Positions 16,396 through 24,830 of a DNA stretch of 64,000 nt are shown here, one piece after another. The stretch spans positions 1,162,201 through 1,226,200 of the forward strand of contig NZ_JAPPRJ010000002.1 in the NCBI RefSeq assembly GCF_026672545.1, given 5' to 3'. Within the stretch, counting starts at the first letter, position 1. Each line of letters opens with the position of its first letter. Below the pieces are notes generated by a model that was not told the DNA's origin, did not search any database, and saw only the letters and a list, made by a program, of their open reading frames with translations. The position numbers were made by a program, and so were the translations under genes. Source of the stretch: Rhizobium sp. SL86 (GTDB taxonomy: Bacteria; Pseudomonadota; Alphaproteobacteria; Rhizobiales; Rhizobiaceae).

Positions 16396-16518
16396 CGCTC
16401 TCTCCTCCCCAAACGACGCGCCTCCTCGCAACGTCATGACCTGGTGACTTACAGGAGAGTATGCCGATTGAACAGGAAGCGCCCTATCTGGCGACGCCCT
16501 CTTCGACGAATCAGGCCG

Positions 16519-17403
16519 TCAAAACATCGACATCGAGAGTTTCAGCGTCGCGGAAAGCGTCTCCTGCGGGGCAAGCACATGCATGGCTGCGGAGGCCGCC
16601 AGAGACGGACGGTTCACGGCGTCCGGCAGGTGGCTGACCGGCTCGATACAGAAGACCTCACGCGCTTCGGGCGCAAAAAGATGCAGATGACGAAAGGCTC
16701 CTTCCGCCGCAAGGTCGAGCCTTGCCCGTTCGGTCGGCCAGTCGATCCGAGCCCAAGCAGGCGCCCAGTCCACAAAACAGGCGTCGAGCCCCAGATGGGT
16801 TTCCACCAGAAGCGGTTCTCCGGACAGGATGCCGGTCTCCGCGTCCAGCTGCGGCAAAGGCAGCCCCCATTGGTCCTTGCGGTAGGTGCCCTGCGAGGAA
16901 AAGGTGACCGTCGTTTGCGGTCGTCGTGGAAAATAGGGATGCAGTCCGACACCGAAAGGAAACGCCTCGTCCGCGAGGTTCTGCATGTCGAGCGACAGTT
17001 CCAGACCATGATCGGCAATGGCGATCCGAAAGCGCAGGCTGAACTGCCAGGGATAGTCATCCGCGGAATGAACACATTGCAGTACGGCATGCGTGCCGCT
17101 CGTTTCACTAATGCTCCAGCACAGATCACGCGCAACACCGTGGCACGCCATGCCGGCATCCGGCCGGTTCATCGCAAACACGATTTCCCGGTTCTGGAAC
17201 GGAAAGCGGCCAGACCGGATGCGGTTGGCGAAGGGCGCCATGATGAAGCAGCCCGCGGACAAGCCTTTGCTCGGCTCGTCCAGAGGCGCAAGAAGGGGCA
17301 TCCACGCACCATCCGGCTTGCGCCAGTCGGCCGTAAGAATGGTCGCGCCATGATCGGGATCGATCGTCAGCCGATAGGCGTGCGCCTCAAGCACGATGAC
17401 CAT
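16519..17403 (-). CDS. Aldose 1-epimerase (galactose mutarotase) family protein
   Basis: A 294-residue beta-sandwich protein that interconverts alpha and beta anomers. Conserved pieces are the substrate-binding PFANRIRSGRF (about 57-67), HGVARDLCW with its His, the catalytic-type FPFGVGLHPYF (about 145-155) and the late Glu in VFCIEPVSHLPDA. The ATG at 17403 follows GGAGAGAGAGC; the longer frame to 17598 is antisense to the neighbouring gene region. It is translated after the uronate dehydrogenase (19-base gap), which acts on the pyranose form of uronic acids, so mutarotation of galacturonate or glucuronate is the natural guess. Confidence 0.87.
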   Translation of the reverse strand: MVIVLEAHAYRLTIDPDHGATILTADWRKPDGAWMPLLAPLDEPSKGLSAGCFIMAPFANRIRSGRFPFQNREIVFAMNRPDAGMACHGVARDLCWSISETSGTHAVLQCVHSADDYPWQFSLRFRIAIADHGLELSLDMQNLADEAFPFGVGLHPYFPRRPQTTVTFSSQGTYRKDQWGLPLPQLDAETGILSGEPLLVETHLGLDACFVDWAPAWARIDWPTERARLDLAAEGAFRHLHLFAPEAREVFCIEPVSHLPDAVNRPSLAASAAMHVLAPQETLSATLKLSMSMF

Positions 17404-17422
17404 TTTGCTCTCTCTCCAGGGC

Positions 17423-18217
17423 TCAATCCGGCTTGATGCCGAAGGAGGTGAAAGGCCCGCCCTGATAGATGGCATCCGCCGAATTGGGATCGGGCGTCGT
17501 GGTGCTGCTCTCCATCGCCAGACGGTAGTCTTCGGCATTATCTTTCGGCCGCCAACCGAGGAAATTCGCTTCCGAATTATCCCACCACCGCGCATCATTG
17601 TTCGACACGCCCCAGATGGTCGTGCAGCCGACGCGCGGCGCCTTGAAGATCGTCTCCACCAGCGAGGTGAAGTCAGCGTAGGACAGCCAGGATGCCATCA
17701 TCCGGTGGCTCCGCGGCATTTCGAAACAGGAGCCGATCCGGACGATGGCGGTCTCCAGCCCGAACTTGTGATAATACATCTTGGCGAGCGCCTCGCCGTA
17801 ACACTTCGAGACGCCATAAAGCGTGTCCGGCAGAGCGGGAGCGCGGGTGTCGATAAACTGATCCTGCCGATAAAATCCCACCACATGGTTGGAACTGGCA
17901 AAAATGATGCGCGGCATTCCATGGGCGCGGGCTGCCTCATACAGATTGTAGAGCCCGAGAATGTTGGCCTGCATGATCCGCGAAAAGCTGTCTTCCCGGG
18001 AAATGCCGCCGAGATGAACAATGCCGTCACAGCCTTCCACCAGCCGCATCATGCCGTCGCGATCTGCGAGGTCGCAATAGACCACCTCCTCACGTGGGCC
18101 AGCCGCCTCCATGGGGGCGACATCGGAAAGACGCAATGTCTCGGCAAGCGTCGCAAGACGCTCGCGCATGACGCGGCCCATGCCTCCGCCAGCACCCGTG
18201 ATCAACAGACGTTTCAT
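17423..18217 (-). CDS. udh: Uronate dehydrogenase (NAD-dependent)
   Basis: A 264-residue short-chain epimerase/dehydrogenase-type enzyme that oxidises D-galacturonate or D-glucuronate to the aldaro-lactone with NAD. The sequence closely follows the characterised Agrobacterium enzyme as I remember it: N-terminal MKRLLITGAGGGMGRVMRER, CDGIVHLGGIS, NLYEAARAHG, the catalytic Tyr134 and Lys138 (YGVSK), and the C-terminal DARWWDNSEANFLGWRPKDN. It shares a divergent promoter region with the uronide ABC transporter operon, and the downstream epimerase is probably co-transcribed. Confidence 0.93.
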   Translation of the reverse strand: MKRLLITGAGGGMGRVMRERLATLAETLRLSDVAPMEAAGPREEVVYCDLADRDGMMRLVEGCDGIVHLGGISREDSFSRIMQANILGLYNLYEAARAHGMPRIIFASSNHVVGFYRQDQFIDTRAPALPDTLYGVSKCYGEALAKMYYHKFGLETAIVRIGSCFEMPRSHRMMASWLSYADFTSLVETIFKAPRVGCTTIWGVSNNDARWWDNSEANFLGWRPKDNAEDYRLAMESSTTTPDPNSADAIYQGGPFTSFGIKPD

Positions 18218-18286
18218 GCCAGTCTCCGCTGTGAATCGCGATCAAGATTGTCCGGGCCACGGCCCTCTTCGATCGGTCGGGCTACA

Positions 18287-18306
18287 TGTCACGCATATGT
18301 ATGACA
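18287..18306. promoter_or_regulatory. 20-base palindrome, candidate operator for udh
   Basis: Imperfect palindrome of the form TGTCAYRCATATGYRTGACA, centred on CATATG, about 70 bases upstream of the udh start. The size and AT-rich centre suit a GntR/FadR- or LacI-type regulator of sugar-acid genes; none is encoded next to it. Confidence 0.5.
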
Positions 18307-18408
18307 GGTCAAGACGGGTGCTGTACTGGCTTGTGCAGCCGAGGCATGTTTAGCTTATCCTAATGTTATCACAGGTGGAGCGCCATCAAATCCAATGCCA
18401 TGATGACG

Positions 18409-18429
18409 CGAAGTTCTAACAAAACTTCG
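18409..18429. promoter_or_regulatory. Inverted repeat CGAAGTT-N7-AACTTCG
   Basis: Perfect seven-base arms around a seven-base spacer, about 120 bases upstream of the ABC operon start. Candidate operator for the rightward promoter. Confidence 0.45.
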
Positions 18430-18548
18430 ACAAACCATCTATCACGATCAAACACGCTCCTTGCATTGTCATATAAGTTGGACTAACTCTTCAGATGAGT
18501 TTGAACGAAAGGGCTCCTGTGGGGCTCTCGTTGAGGGAGGAATTCATC

Positions 18549-19847
18549 TTGAAGAAGACCAGATCACTTCTCATGCTTGGCTGCGCGATGTTTTGTGCAA
18601 CCACGCTGACCGCCAAGGCCGAATCGATCAGCGTCTGGTCGCGCCAGACGGACGAATCGATCAGTGTTTTGAAGGCACTGACCGATGCGTTCACGGCCGA
18701 CACCGGCATCACCGTCGAAACCTTCAACACGGGCATCGATTTCGAGCAGCGGCTTGCGCGTGCGGCGGCTGGCCGAACCCTGCCGGATATCGTTTTGAAT
18801 GACACCGCTGCCATGGGCCAAATGCGCCAGATGGGTATCCTCCAGTCCATTGATCCGGCCTCGATCACTGGCAACCAGGATGTCGTCGCTTCGGCATGGG
18901 ATGGCGCGAAGGCCAATGACGGCAAATTTTACGCCGTGCCGATGTCAGCGCAATCATTCGCGATGTTCGTTCGTAAGGATTGGCGCGAAAAGCTCGGCAT
19001 GCCCGAGCCGAAGACATGGGAAGATGTCCGCAAGCTCGCCGAGGCGTTCACCACAAAAGACCCCGATGGTAATGGCAAGGACGACACGTTCGGCATGGCC
19101 ATTCCGGGTTCGACCACGCGTGGTTACACCAGCTGGTTCATGAGCAGCCTGATCTGGCAGGCGGGTGGCGACTTCGTGAAGCAGGAAGCGGACGGCTTCG
19201 TGCCGACGGTCAACACGCCTCAGGTGGCCGCTGCCCTCACCTATGTCCGAGGCATGATCTGCGACAAGCTGAGCCAGCCGGGCGCTATCAACGCCACGAC
19301 CGGCGACACCCTACCCACCTTCCGTTCCGGCCAAACGGGCATCTTCATGTCCGGTCCGTACCACATTCCGCAACTCGATGCGGAGCCGGGCAAGGACAAG
19401 GTCGAAGTGTTGATGATGCCGGCGGGTCCAGGCGGCATTGCCTCGCTTGCGGAAGGCACGAGCGCCTATCTTCTGAAGGGCGCCAAGGATGAAGCAGCCG
19501 CGAAAAAGTTCCTCGCCTTCGTGATCTCGCCCAAGGGGCAGGAGATCGCCATGGCGGAAGGCAGTGGCAAGACGCCGCTCGTGCGCTTGCCTGTCAACGC
19601 CAAGGTCGATGTCAACGCCGTTCGCAACGACCCGCGCTGGATGATCTTCAAGGAAACCTTCGACAAGTACAGCCACTACATGCCCGCCGTTCCGAACTGG
19701 ACCGCGATCCGCATGATCACGGCGGAAGGCTTCAACCGCGTTCTGGCCAAGTGTGATGCGGATATCCCCGCGGAACTGGAAACGCTGAACAAGCAGGTCG
19801 CCAAAGAGCTGAGCAACCAGAAGGCTCTGTCGGCTTCCGCGAAGTAA
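18549..19847 (+). CDS. ABC transporter extracellular solute-binding protein (family 1, CUT1 type)
   Basis: A periplasmic oligosaccharide/uronide-binding protein of 432 residues. I place the start at a TTG at 18549, directly after GGGAGGAATTCATC, so that the protein begins with a signal peptide (LKKTRSLLMLGCAMFCATTL then TAKAES). The mature start SISVWSRQTDESISVLKALT and the motif TGITVETFNTGIDFEQRL are typical. First gene of a six-to-seven-gene operon whose enzymes point to pectin-derived uronides as ligands. Confidence 0.9.
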   Translation: MKKTRSLLMLGCAMFCATTLTAKAESISVWSRQTDESISVLKALTDAFTADTGITVETFNTGIDFEQRLARAAAGRTLPDIVLNDTAAMGQMRQMGILQSIDPASITGNQDVVASAWDGAKANDGKFYAVPMSAQSFAMFVRKDWREKLGMPEPKTWEDVRKLAEAFTTKDPDGNGKDDTFGMAIPGSTTRGYTSWFMSSLIWQAGGDFVKQEADGFVPTVNTPQVAAALTYVRGMICDKLSQPGAINATTGDTLPTFRSGQTGIFMSGPYHIPQLDAEPGKDKVEVLMMPAGPGGIASLAEGTSAYLLKGAKDEAAAKKFLAFVISPKGQEIAMAEGSGKTPLVRLPVNAKVDVNAVRNDPRWMIFKETFDKYSHYMPAVPNWTAIRMITAEGFNRVLAKCDADIPAELETLNKQVAKELSNQKALSASAK

Positions 19848-19857
19848 GGCACCTCAC

Positions 19858-19884
19858 CCGCGCGGCACGTCCTGCGCCGCGCGG
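19858..19884 (+). other. Intercistronic hairpin after the binding-protein gene
   Basis: Nine-base perfect arms CCGCGCGGC / GCCGCGCGG around a nine-base loop, eleven bases after the stop. No T-run. Same position as the hairpins at 6035-6063, 14296-14326 and 59040-59069. Confidence 0.6.
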
Positions 19885-19910
19885 ACTTCCATCGGTTCAC
19901 GAGGTTGGAA

Positions 19911-20852
19911 ATGACCACGACACCACAGGCGGCTCCAAATGGCGCCGCAGGGGGCAAGCGCCTGCCCAAACGCCGTCCCAGGAAAACACCGCTCAGCACG
20001 GCCATAATTCCCTGGCTGTTCCTCGCTCCGGCGCTTGTCATTTTCACATGGTTCAAGTTCTACCCGATGGTTTCGGGCTTCTCCATGTCGTTCTACAATG
20101 TGCAGTTTTATGCGGACAGCGAGTGGGTCGGCCTCGATAATTTCTACAAGGCTTTCGACGATCCCGATCTGCGGCTGGCCGTGTTCCACACGACCATCTA
20201 CGTGATCGTGGCGACGTTGGGAGCCTCCGTCACGGCCCTTTGCCTGGCGCTGTTTCTCGAGGGGCCGGCACGGCACCTGCGCATCATCCGCACGGCGATC
20301 TTCCTTCCCGCCATCACCAGCGTGGCGATCATCGCGGAAATCTGGCGGATCCTTTTCAACTCCGCCGATTACGGCATCATCAACGCCACACTCGGTTTTC
20401 TCGGCGTGGCGCCGCAGGGTTTCCTCAGCGATCCCGATCAGGCGCTCTGGGTGCTGATCCTGATGAGCATCTGGAAAAGCGCACCCTACGACATGGTGAT
20501 TTTTGTCGCCGGACTGGTGGGCATCAACCGTGAACTTTACGACGCGGCAAGCGTGGACGGGGCAAGCCCCTGGCGCAAGTTCTGGCACGTCACGATCCCC
20601 GGCATCATTCCTTCCATCTCCGTGGTGGTGATGCTGTCCTTCATCCGCGGGTTCCGTATCTTCGCGGAAGTCTACGCCACCACCGGCGGCGGTCCCGCAG
20701 GATCGACGGCCACCATCATGACGCACGTCTACAAGGTTGGCTTCGAGGAACTGAATTACGGTTATGCATCCGCCGTATCGCTGCTGCTTCTGCTCTTCAC
20801 GGTGGCGCTGACCTTGGTGCACATGAAGATCAAATCCCGGTTCACGGTCTGA
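19911..20852 (+). CDS. Sugar ABC transporter permease (MalF/UgpA-like)
   Basis: A CUT1 inner-membrane permease of 313 residues with six membrane segments, beginning after a basic N-terminal stretch (KRLPKRRPRKTPLS). The cytoplasmic coupling loop that contacts the ATPase is present as YDAASVDGASPWRKFWHVTI (the EAA motif), about residues 205-224. The ATG at 19911 is preferred; a TTG two codons earlier is possible. Confidence 0.92.
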   Translation: MTTTPQAAPNGAAGGKRLPKRRPRKTPLSTAIIPWLFLAPALVIFTWFKFYPMVSGFSMSFYNVQFYADSEWVGLDNFYKAFDDPDLRLAVFHTTIYVIVATLGASVTALCLALFLEGPARHLRIIRTAIFLPAITSVAIIAEIWRILFNSADYGIINATLGFLGVAPQGFLSDPDQALWVLILMSIWKSAPYDMVIFVAGLVGINRELYDAASVDGASPWRKFWHVTIPGIIPSISVVVMLSFIRGFRIFAEVYATTGGGPAGSTATIMTHVYKVGFEELNYGYASAVSLLLLLFTVALTLVHMKIKSRFTV

Positions 20853-20863
20853 GGGAAAACGCC

Positions 20864-21703
20864 ATGACATCGTCTTTCTCTTCCCGCGTCGCCAAGATCA
20901 TTCTTTATGCCGTCATCGTCGTCACATTCGTCGGCCCCTTCTGGGCGACGCTTGTCACCGCCTTCAGTGGCGTCAGTCTGAAACCGGGCCAGCTGACACT
21001 GATCCCGCAAAGCCCGACGCTCGAGAACTTCCGCATCGCCATCTTCCAGATGAAGGTGTGGCAGTACCTGCTCAACTCGACCATTGTCGTGATTTTCGGT
21101 ACGATCTTGCAGGTCTCTGTCAGCGCGCTGGCAGCTTATGCCCTGGCCCGCAAGAAGTTCCGTGGCGCGGCCGTCGTCAGCCTCTTCATTCTATGCACGC
21201 TGATGCTGCCGGAAGAAGTGATCGCCATTCCGCTCTATCTCGTCATGCAGAAGGAAATCCCGATCCTCGGGATGTCCATCTACAACACCTATCTGGCGAT
21301 GATCCTGCCCGTGGTGGGCTGGGCCTTCTCGATCTTCATGCTGACGGAATTCATGCGGGCGGTACCGATGGAACTCGAAGAAGCCGCGCGCATCGACGGC
21401 GCAAACGAGTGGCAGGTCTTCGTCAACGTCATTCTGCCGCTGGTGCGCCCGGCGCTCGGAACCGTGACGATCTTCGGCTTCATCATGATCTGGGACCAGT
21501 ATCTTCTGCCGCTCATCGCGGTCAACGACAAGGACCTGATGACGCTGCCCGTGGCACTCGGCTCACTGCGCGTCGATGACACCATCACACCGAACATTCT
21601 GACGGCAGCCACGCTGGTGGCAATGGCGCCCAGCGTCATCGTCTATCTGGCGCTTCAGCGGCAGTTCAACCGCGGCATCATGGCCGGCGCCGTCAAGGGA
21701 TAA
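20864..21703 (+). CDS. Sugar ABC transporter permease (MalG/UgpE-like)
   Basis: The second CUT1 permease, 279 residues with six membrane segments. Its EAA coupling loop reads ELEEAARIDGANEWQVFVNV (about residues 168-187). It begins 11 bases after its partner. The C-terminal LQRQFNRGIMAGAVKG is the family's usual ending. Confidence 0.93.
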   Translation: MTSSFSSRVAKIILYAVIVVTFVGPFWATLVTAFSGVSLKPGQLTLIPQSPTLENFRIAIFQMKVWQYLLNSTIVVIFGTILQVSVSALAAYALARKKFRGAAVVSLFILCTLMLPEEVIAIPLYLVMQKEIPILGMSIYNTYLAMILPVVGWAFSIFMLTEFMRAVPMELEEAARIDGANEWQVFVNVILPLVRPALGTVTIFGFIMIWDQYLLPLIAVNDKDLMTLPVALGSLRVDDTITPNILTAATLVAMAPSVIVYLALQRQFNRGIMAGAVKG

Positions 21704-21740
21704 TTGCGCCGCGCGCGCTCAGCAATTCAAGAGGAATGAC

Positions 21741-22835
21741 ATGGGAGCCGTTTCACTACAGGGCGTATCCAAGAGCTTCGGAGCCGTGGACGTTATCAAG
21801 GATGTCTCGATCGACATCAACGAAGGCGAGTTCTGCGTCCTGATCGGGCCAAGCGGCTCGGGCAAGTCGACCCTGCTTCGGATGATCGCAGGACTGGAAA
21901 CAGCCACCGATGGCAGCATTCACATCGGCGGACGCGATGTCACCGAACTGCCTCCGAAGGACCGCGACATCGCAATGGTGTTCCAGAGCTACGCGCTCTA
22001 TCCACAGATGACGGTTCGGGAAAACATGAGCTTTGCCCTGCGTCTCGCCGGTCGTCCGAAGGAGGAAATCCAGAAGAAGACGGACGAGGCCGCGCAGATG
22101 CTGGGTCTCGAGAAACTTCTCGACCGGCTGCCCAAAGAACTGTCCGGCGGTCAGCGGCAGCGTGTGGCCATGGGCCGCGCGATCGTGCGCAATCCCTCCG
22201 TGTTCCTGTTCGATGAACCCCTTTCCAACCTTGATGCGAAACTGCGCAGCCAGGTTCGCGGCGAAATCCGCGACCTCCATCACCGCTGGCGCACGACCTC
22301 GGTCTATGTGACGCACGACCAGGTGGAAGCCATGACCATGGGCGAAAAGATCGTCGTGTTGCGCGATGGCCGTGTCGAACAGGCCGGAACGCCCCTGTCT
22401 CTCTACGACTACCCGGACAGCGTGTTCGTTGCGACCTTCATCGGCTCGCCGGCCATCAACATGTTCGAGGCGAAGATCGACGAGACATCCGGCACCCTCA
22501 TTCTTGCCGATGGATCGACGCGCATTCCCCTGCCCTCCGGTTATGCGGGCCACGATGGCAAGAATGTCCTGCTCGGCATTCGGCCGGAATATCTGGAAGT
22601 CGCACCCACCGCGCACATCGGTTTCCTGAATGCCCGCGTTCATGCCGTCGAGACGACCGGCTCGGACACGGTCGTCATCTGTGACAGCGCCGTCGGCCAG
22701 ATCCTCGTTTCGTCGAAAAGCCGCAGCACGCATTCAAACGGCGAGCAGATCTCGCTGTCTCTCGCGTCTGAAAAGATCCTTCTGTTCGACAAGGCGACGG
22801 AGCGGCGCATGGTGCCGACGACACAAACGACGTGA
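21741..22835 (+). CDS. Sugar ABC transporter ATP-binding protein (UgpC/MalK-like)
   Basis: The ATPase of the uronide importer, 364 residues. N-terminal nucleotide-binding domain: Walker A GPSGSGKST (about 36-44), Q-loop VFQSYALYPQM, signature LSGGQRQRVAMGRAIV, Walker B FLFDEPLSNLD and switch His in YVTHDQVEAMTM. A C-terminal TOBE-type regulatory domain follows from about residue 240. ATG at 21741 after AGAGGAATGAC. It overlaps the next gene. Confidence 0.94.
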   Translation: MGAVSLQGVSKSFGAVDVIKDVSIDINEGEFCVLIGPSGSGKSTLLRMIAGLETATDGSIHIGGRDVTELPPKDRDIAMVFQSYALYPQMTVRENMSFALRLAGRPKEEIQKKTDEAAQMLGLEKLLDRLPKELSGGQRQRVAMGRAIVRNPSVFLFDEPLSNLDAKLRSQVRGEIRDLHHRWRTTSVYVTHDQVEAMTMGEKIVVLRDGRVEQAGTPLSLYDYPDSVFVATFIGSPAINMFEAKIDETSGTLILADGSTRIPLPSGYAGHDGKNVLLGIRPEYLEVAPTAHIGFLNARVHAVETTGSDTVVICDSAVGQILVSSKSRSTHSNGEQISLSLASEKILLFDKATERRMVPTTQTT

Positions 22836-23788
22836 TGCGGGAGCCCCGATCCGTGACGAAGACGCCAGGCCCATTGCTGCATCAGGCCCACAGGATTGCC
22901 GAGCCGGACTGCACGATCGCGGAAACACCGGTCTGGGACGCAAAGACCGGCCAGGTTACCTGGGTCGACACGCCGGGCGGTGCGGTCTATCGCTACACGC
23001 TGTCCGACGGAAAGATGGAGCGTTTTGCACTGTCGCTGAAGGTCGGCTCGATGGCACTGGTGTCGAGCGGCCGGTTCATCGCCTCCACCGAGCGCGGCTT
23101 TGCCATCATGACCATCGGCGCCGACGGGCTGGAATTTGATGCCGGTTTCGGCCCGCAGCTGACAGGCGGGTGGCGCATGAACGACGGCGCCTGTGATCGG
23201 CAGGGCCGCTTCTGGTCCGGAACCATGGCGCCCGATACGAGTGCGCCGGACGCCTGGGGTTCGCTCCACAGCATTGACCGCCATGCCGTCGTCACCGACC
23301 GTGGCGGCCAGTTCCGTTCGCAGAACGGACTCGCCTGGAGCCCGGACAGCCGGACCATGTATGTGTCGGATTCGCACCCCTCCAATCCGCATATTCTTGC
23401 CTACGACTTTGATGCGGATACAGGGCGTATATTCAACGGCAGACTGTTTGCAGATCAGGCCGCCCTTGGCGGGCGCCCCGATGGCGCGGCCATCGATACC
23501 GATGGCTGCTACTGGATCGCCGCAAGCGATTCCGGGCGGATCGTGCGGATGACACCTGAGGGGCGGATCGATGCGGAAATCCACGTCGATGTCCCCAATC
23601 CGACCAATATCTGTTTTGTCGGGCCGGACCTTCGCAGCGCATTCATCACCACGCTGAAGGCCGGCGGCGTTGGCCCTGGCGGCGCGGTCTATCTTGTCGA
23701 GGATCTTCCGTACCAGGGCCTTGCGGAACCGACCTTCCGTTGCGCGGACGACTGGCCTGCCCCATCCGGCGGCACCGATCCGCGCTGA
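22835..23788 (+). CDS. SMP-30/gluconolactonase family protein, second copy
   Basis: A 317-residue beta-propeller lactonase. Active-site positions are Glu in AETPVWDAKTGQVTWVD, Asn/Asp in WRMNDGACDRQGRFWSGTM, and QNGLAWSPDSRTMYVSDS. The start is ATG 22835 or GTG 22832, both overlapping the ATPase stop. In this operon the sensible substrate is the aldaro-lactone formed by uronate dehydrogenase, giving galactarate or glucarate. It is only distantly similar to the lactonase at 1686-2606, so the two are not a recent duplication. Confidence 0.87.
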   Translation: MREPRSVTKTPGPLLHQAHRIAEPDCTIAETPVWDAKTGQVTWVDTPGGAVYRYTLSDGKMERFALSLKVGSMALVSSGRFIASTERGFAIMTIGADGLEFDAGFGPQLTGGWRMNDGACDRQGRFWSGTMAPDTSAPDAWGSLHSIDRHAVVTDRGGQFRSQNGLAWSPDSRTMYVSDSHPSNPHILAYDFDADTGRIFNGRLFADQAALGGRPDGAAIDTDGCYWIAASDSGRIVRMTPEGRIDAEIHVDVPNPTNICFVGPDLRSAFITTLKAGGVGPGGAVYLVEDLPYQGLAEPTFRCADDWPAPSGGTDPR

Positions 23789-23825
23789 TTAATTCGACCA
23801 CAGCTGTCGCCTCAGGAGAATAGAC

Positions 23826-24800
23826 ATGTATCTCGGCACCCAACTCCCCGCCCGTCACGACGACGATTACCGCGTCATGAAGCAACTGGGCGTCAACAAC
23901 GTCTCGGCAACGCCCTCCGGTGATTGGCGGAGCTGGGACCGCGCGACGCTTGAAGCCTTCCGTGAGAAGATCGAGAGCTTCGGCCTGACTCTCGACATGA
24001 CCCAGTTGCCGATGCCCTCCACACGCGTCGACCGGGAAGACGTGCCCTGCAAGGACATCATGCTGGCGGGTCCGGAACGTGACCGGCAGATCGACGGCAT
24101 CTGCCGGCTGATCGAAAACTGCGCAGCCGCCGGCATTCCTTCGGTCCGCTACAATTTCAACTATATCGGCATTCCGCGCACGCCGATGGAACCGGGCCGC
24201 GGCGGCTATCAGGCCGAGGCCTTCCGGCTTGATCTGGCCAATCCGGATGAAGCGGCTCCGATCGGCGTCGGAAAGCTGGATGAGGACACGATCTGGGAAC
24301 GCGTGGATTATTTCCTCGCCCGTGTCGTGCCTGTTGCCGAATCCGTCAATGTTCGCCTGGCCTGCCATCCGCACGATCCGGCAACGCCCCCCGGCTACAT
24401 GGGCGTGACCCGCGTTCTCGGCTCCGTCGAGGGTATGAAGCGCTTCGTGCAGATGCATGAAAGCCCTGTCCACGGGCTGAACTTCTGCATCGGAACGCTT
24501 GGCGAGATGGTGGACGACGTGTCGACCGTGCCGGAAATCACGCGCTGGTTCGGCGAGCGCGGCAAGATCATGAACATCCATTTCCGCAACATTGTCGGGA
24601 AGCGTTATTCCTTCCGCGAGAGCTTCCCCGACGACGGCGATATGGACATGCCGGCCGTAATCGATGCGCTGCGCGATACCGGCTACAAATACATGGTCAT
24701 GCCCGATCACGCCCCGACCCTGTCCGGCGATAACCAGCAGCAGGTCGCCTTTGCCTTCTGCTACGGCTACATCGCCGCCCTTCTGCAGACCCGCACCTGA
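23826..24800 (+). CDS. uxuA: D-mannonate dehydratase, UxuA family
   Basis: A TIM-barrel enzyme that dehydrates D-mannonate to 2-keto-3-deoxy-D-gluconate. Metal-site motifs are visible: ACHPHDPATPPGYMGV (about 180-195), GLNFCIGTLGEM (about 218-229), NIHFRNIVGKRYSFRE (about 256-271) and YMVMPDHAPTL. At 324 residues it is shorter than the roughly 390 of the enterobacterial enzyme, as in other alphaproteobacteria. Neither uronate isomerase nor fructuronate reductase is in the window, so the isomerase route, if used, must be completed elsewhere. Confidence 0.9.
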   Translation: MYLGTQLPARHDDDYRVMKQLGVNNVSATPSGDWRSWDRATLEAFREKIESFGLTLDMTQLPMPSTRVDREDVPCKDIMLAGPERDRQIDGICRLIENCAAAGIPSVRYNFNYIGIPRTPMEPGRGGYQAEAFRLDLANPDEAAPIGVGKLDEDTIWERVDYFLARVVPVAESVNVRLACHPHDPATPPGYMGVTRVLGSVEGMKRFVQMHESPVHGLNFCIGTLGEMVDDVSTVPEITRWFGERGKIMNIHFRNIVGKRYSFRESFPDDGDMDMPAVIDALRDTGYKYMVMPDHAPTLSGDNQQQVAFAFCYGYIAALLQTRT

Positions 24801-24830
24801 ATTCGAACAGCCCTCTCCGAGCAAGTGACA

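Larger units (their letters stand above)
18218..18548. promoter_or_regulatory. Divergent promoter region between udh and the uronide ABC operon
   Basis: These 331 bases contain no gene. They are AT-rich from about 18340 to 18490 and hold two palindromes listed separately. A possible rightward promoter is TTGCAT (18461-18466) with TAACTC 17 bases later, weak at the -10. The segment TTGTCATATAAGTTGGAC near 18466-18483 resembles half of the palindrome at 18287-18306. Confidence 0.5.

Noticed and set aside
1686..23788. The two SMP-30 lactonases as a recent duplication
   Set aside because: They share only family motifs and differ in length and in most residues.
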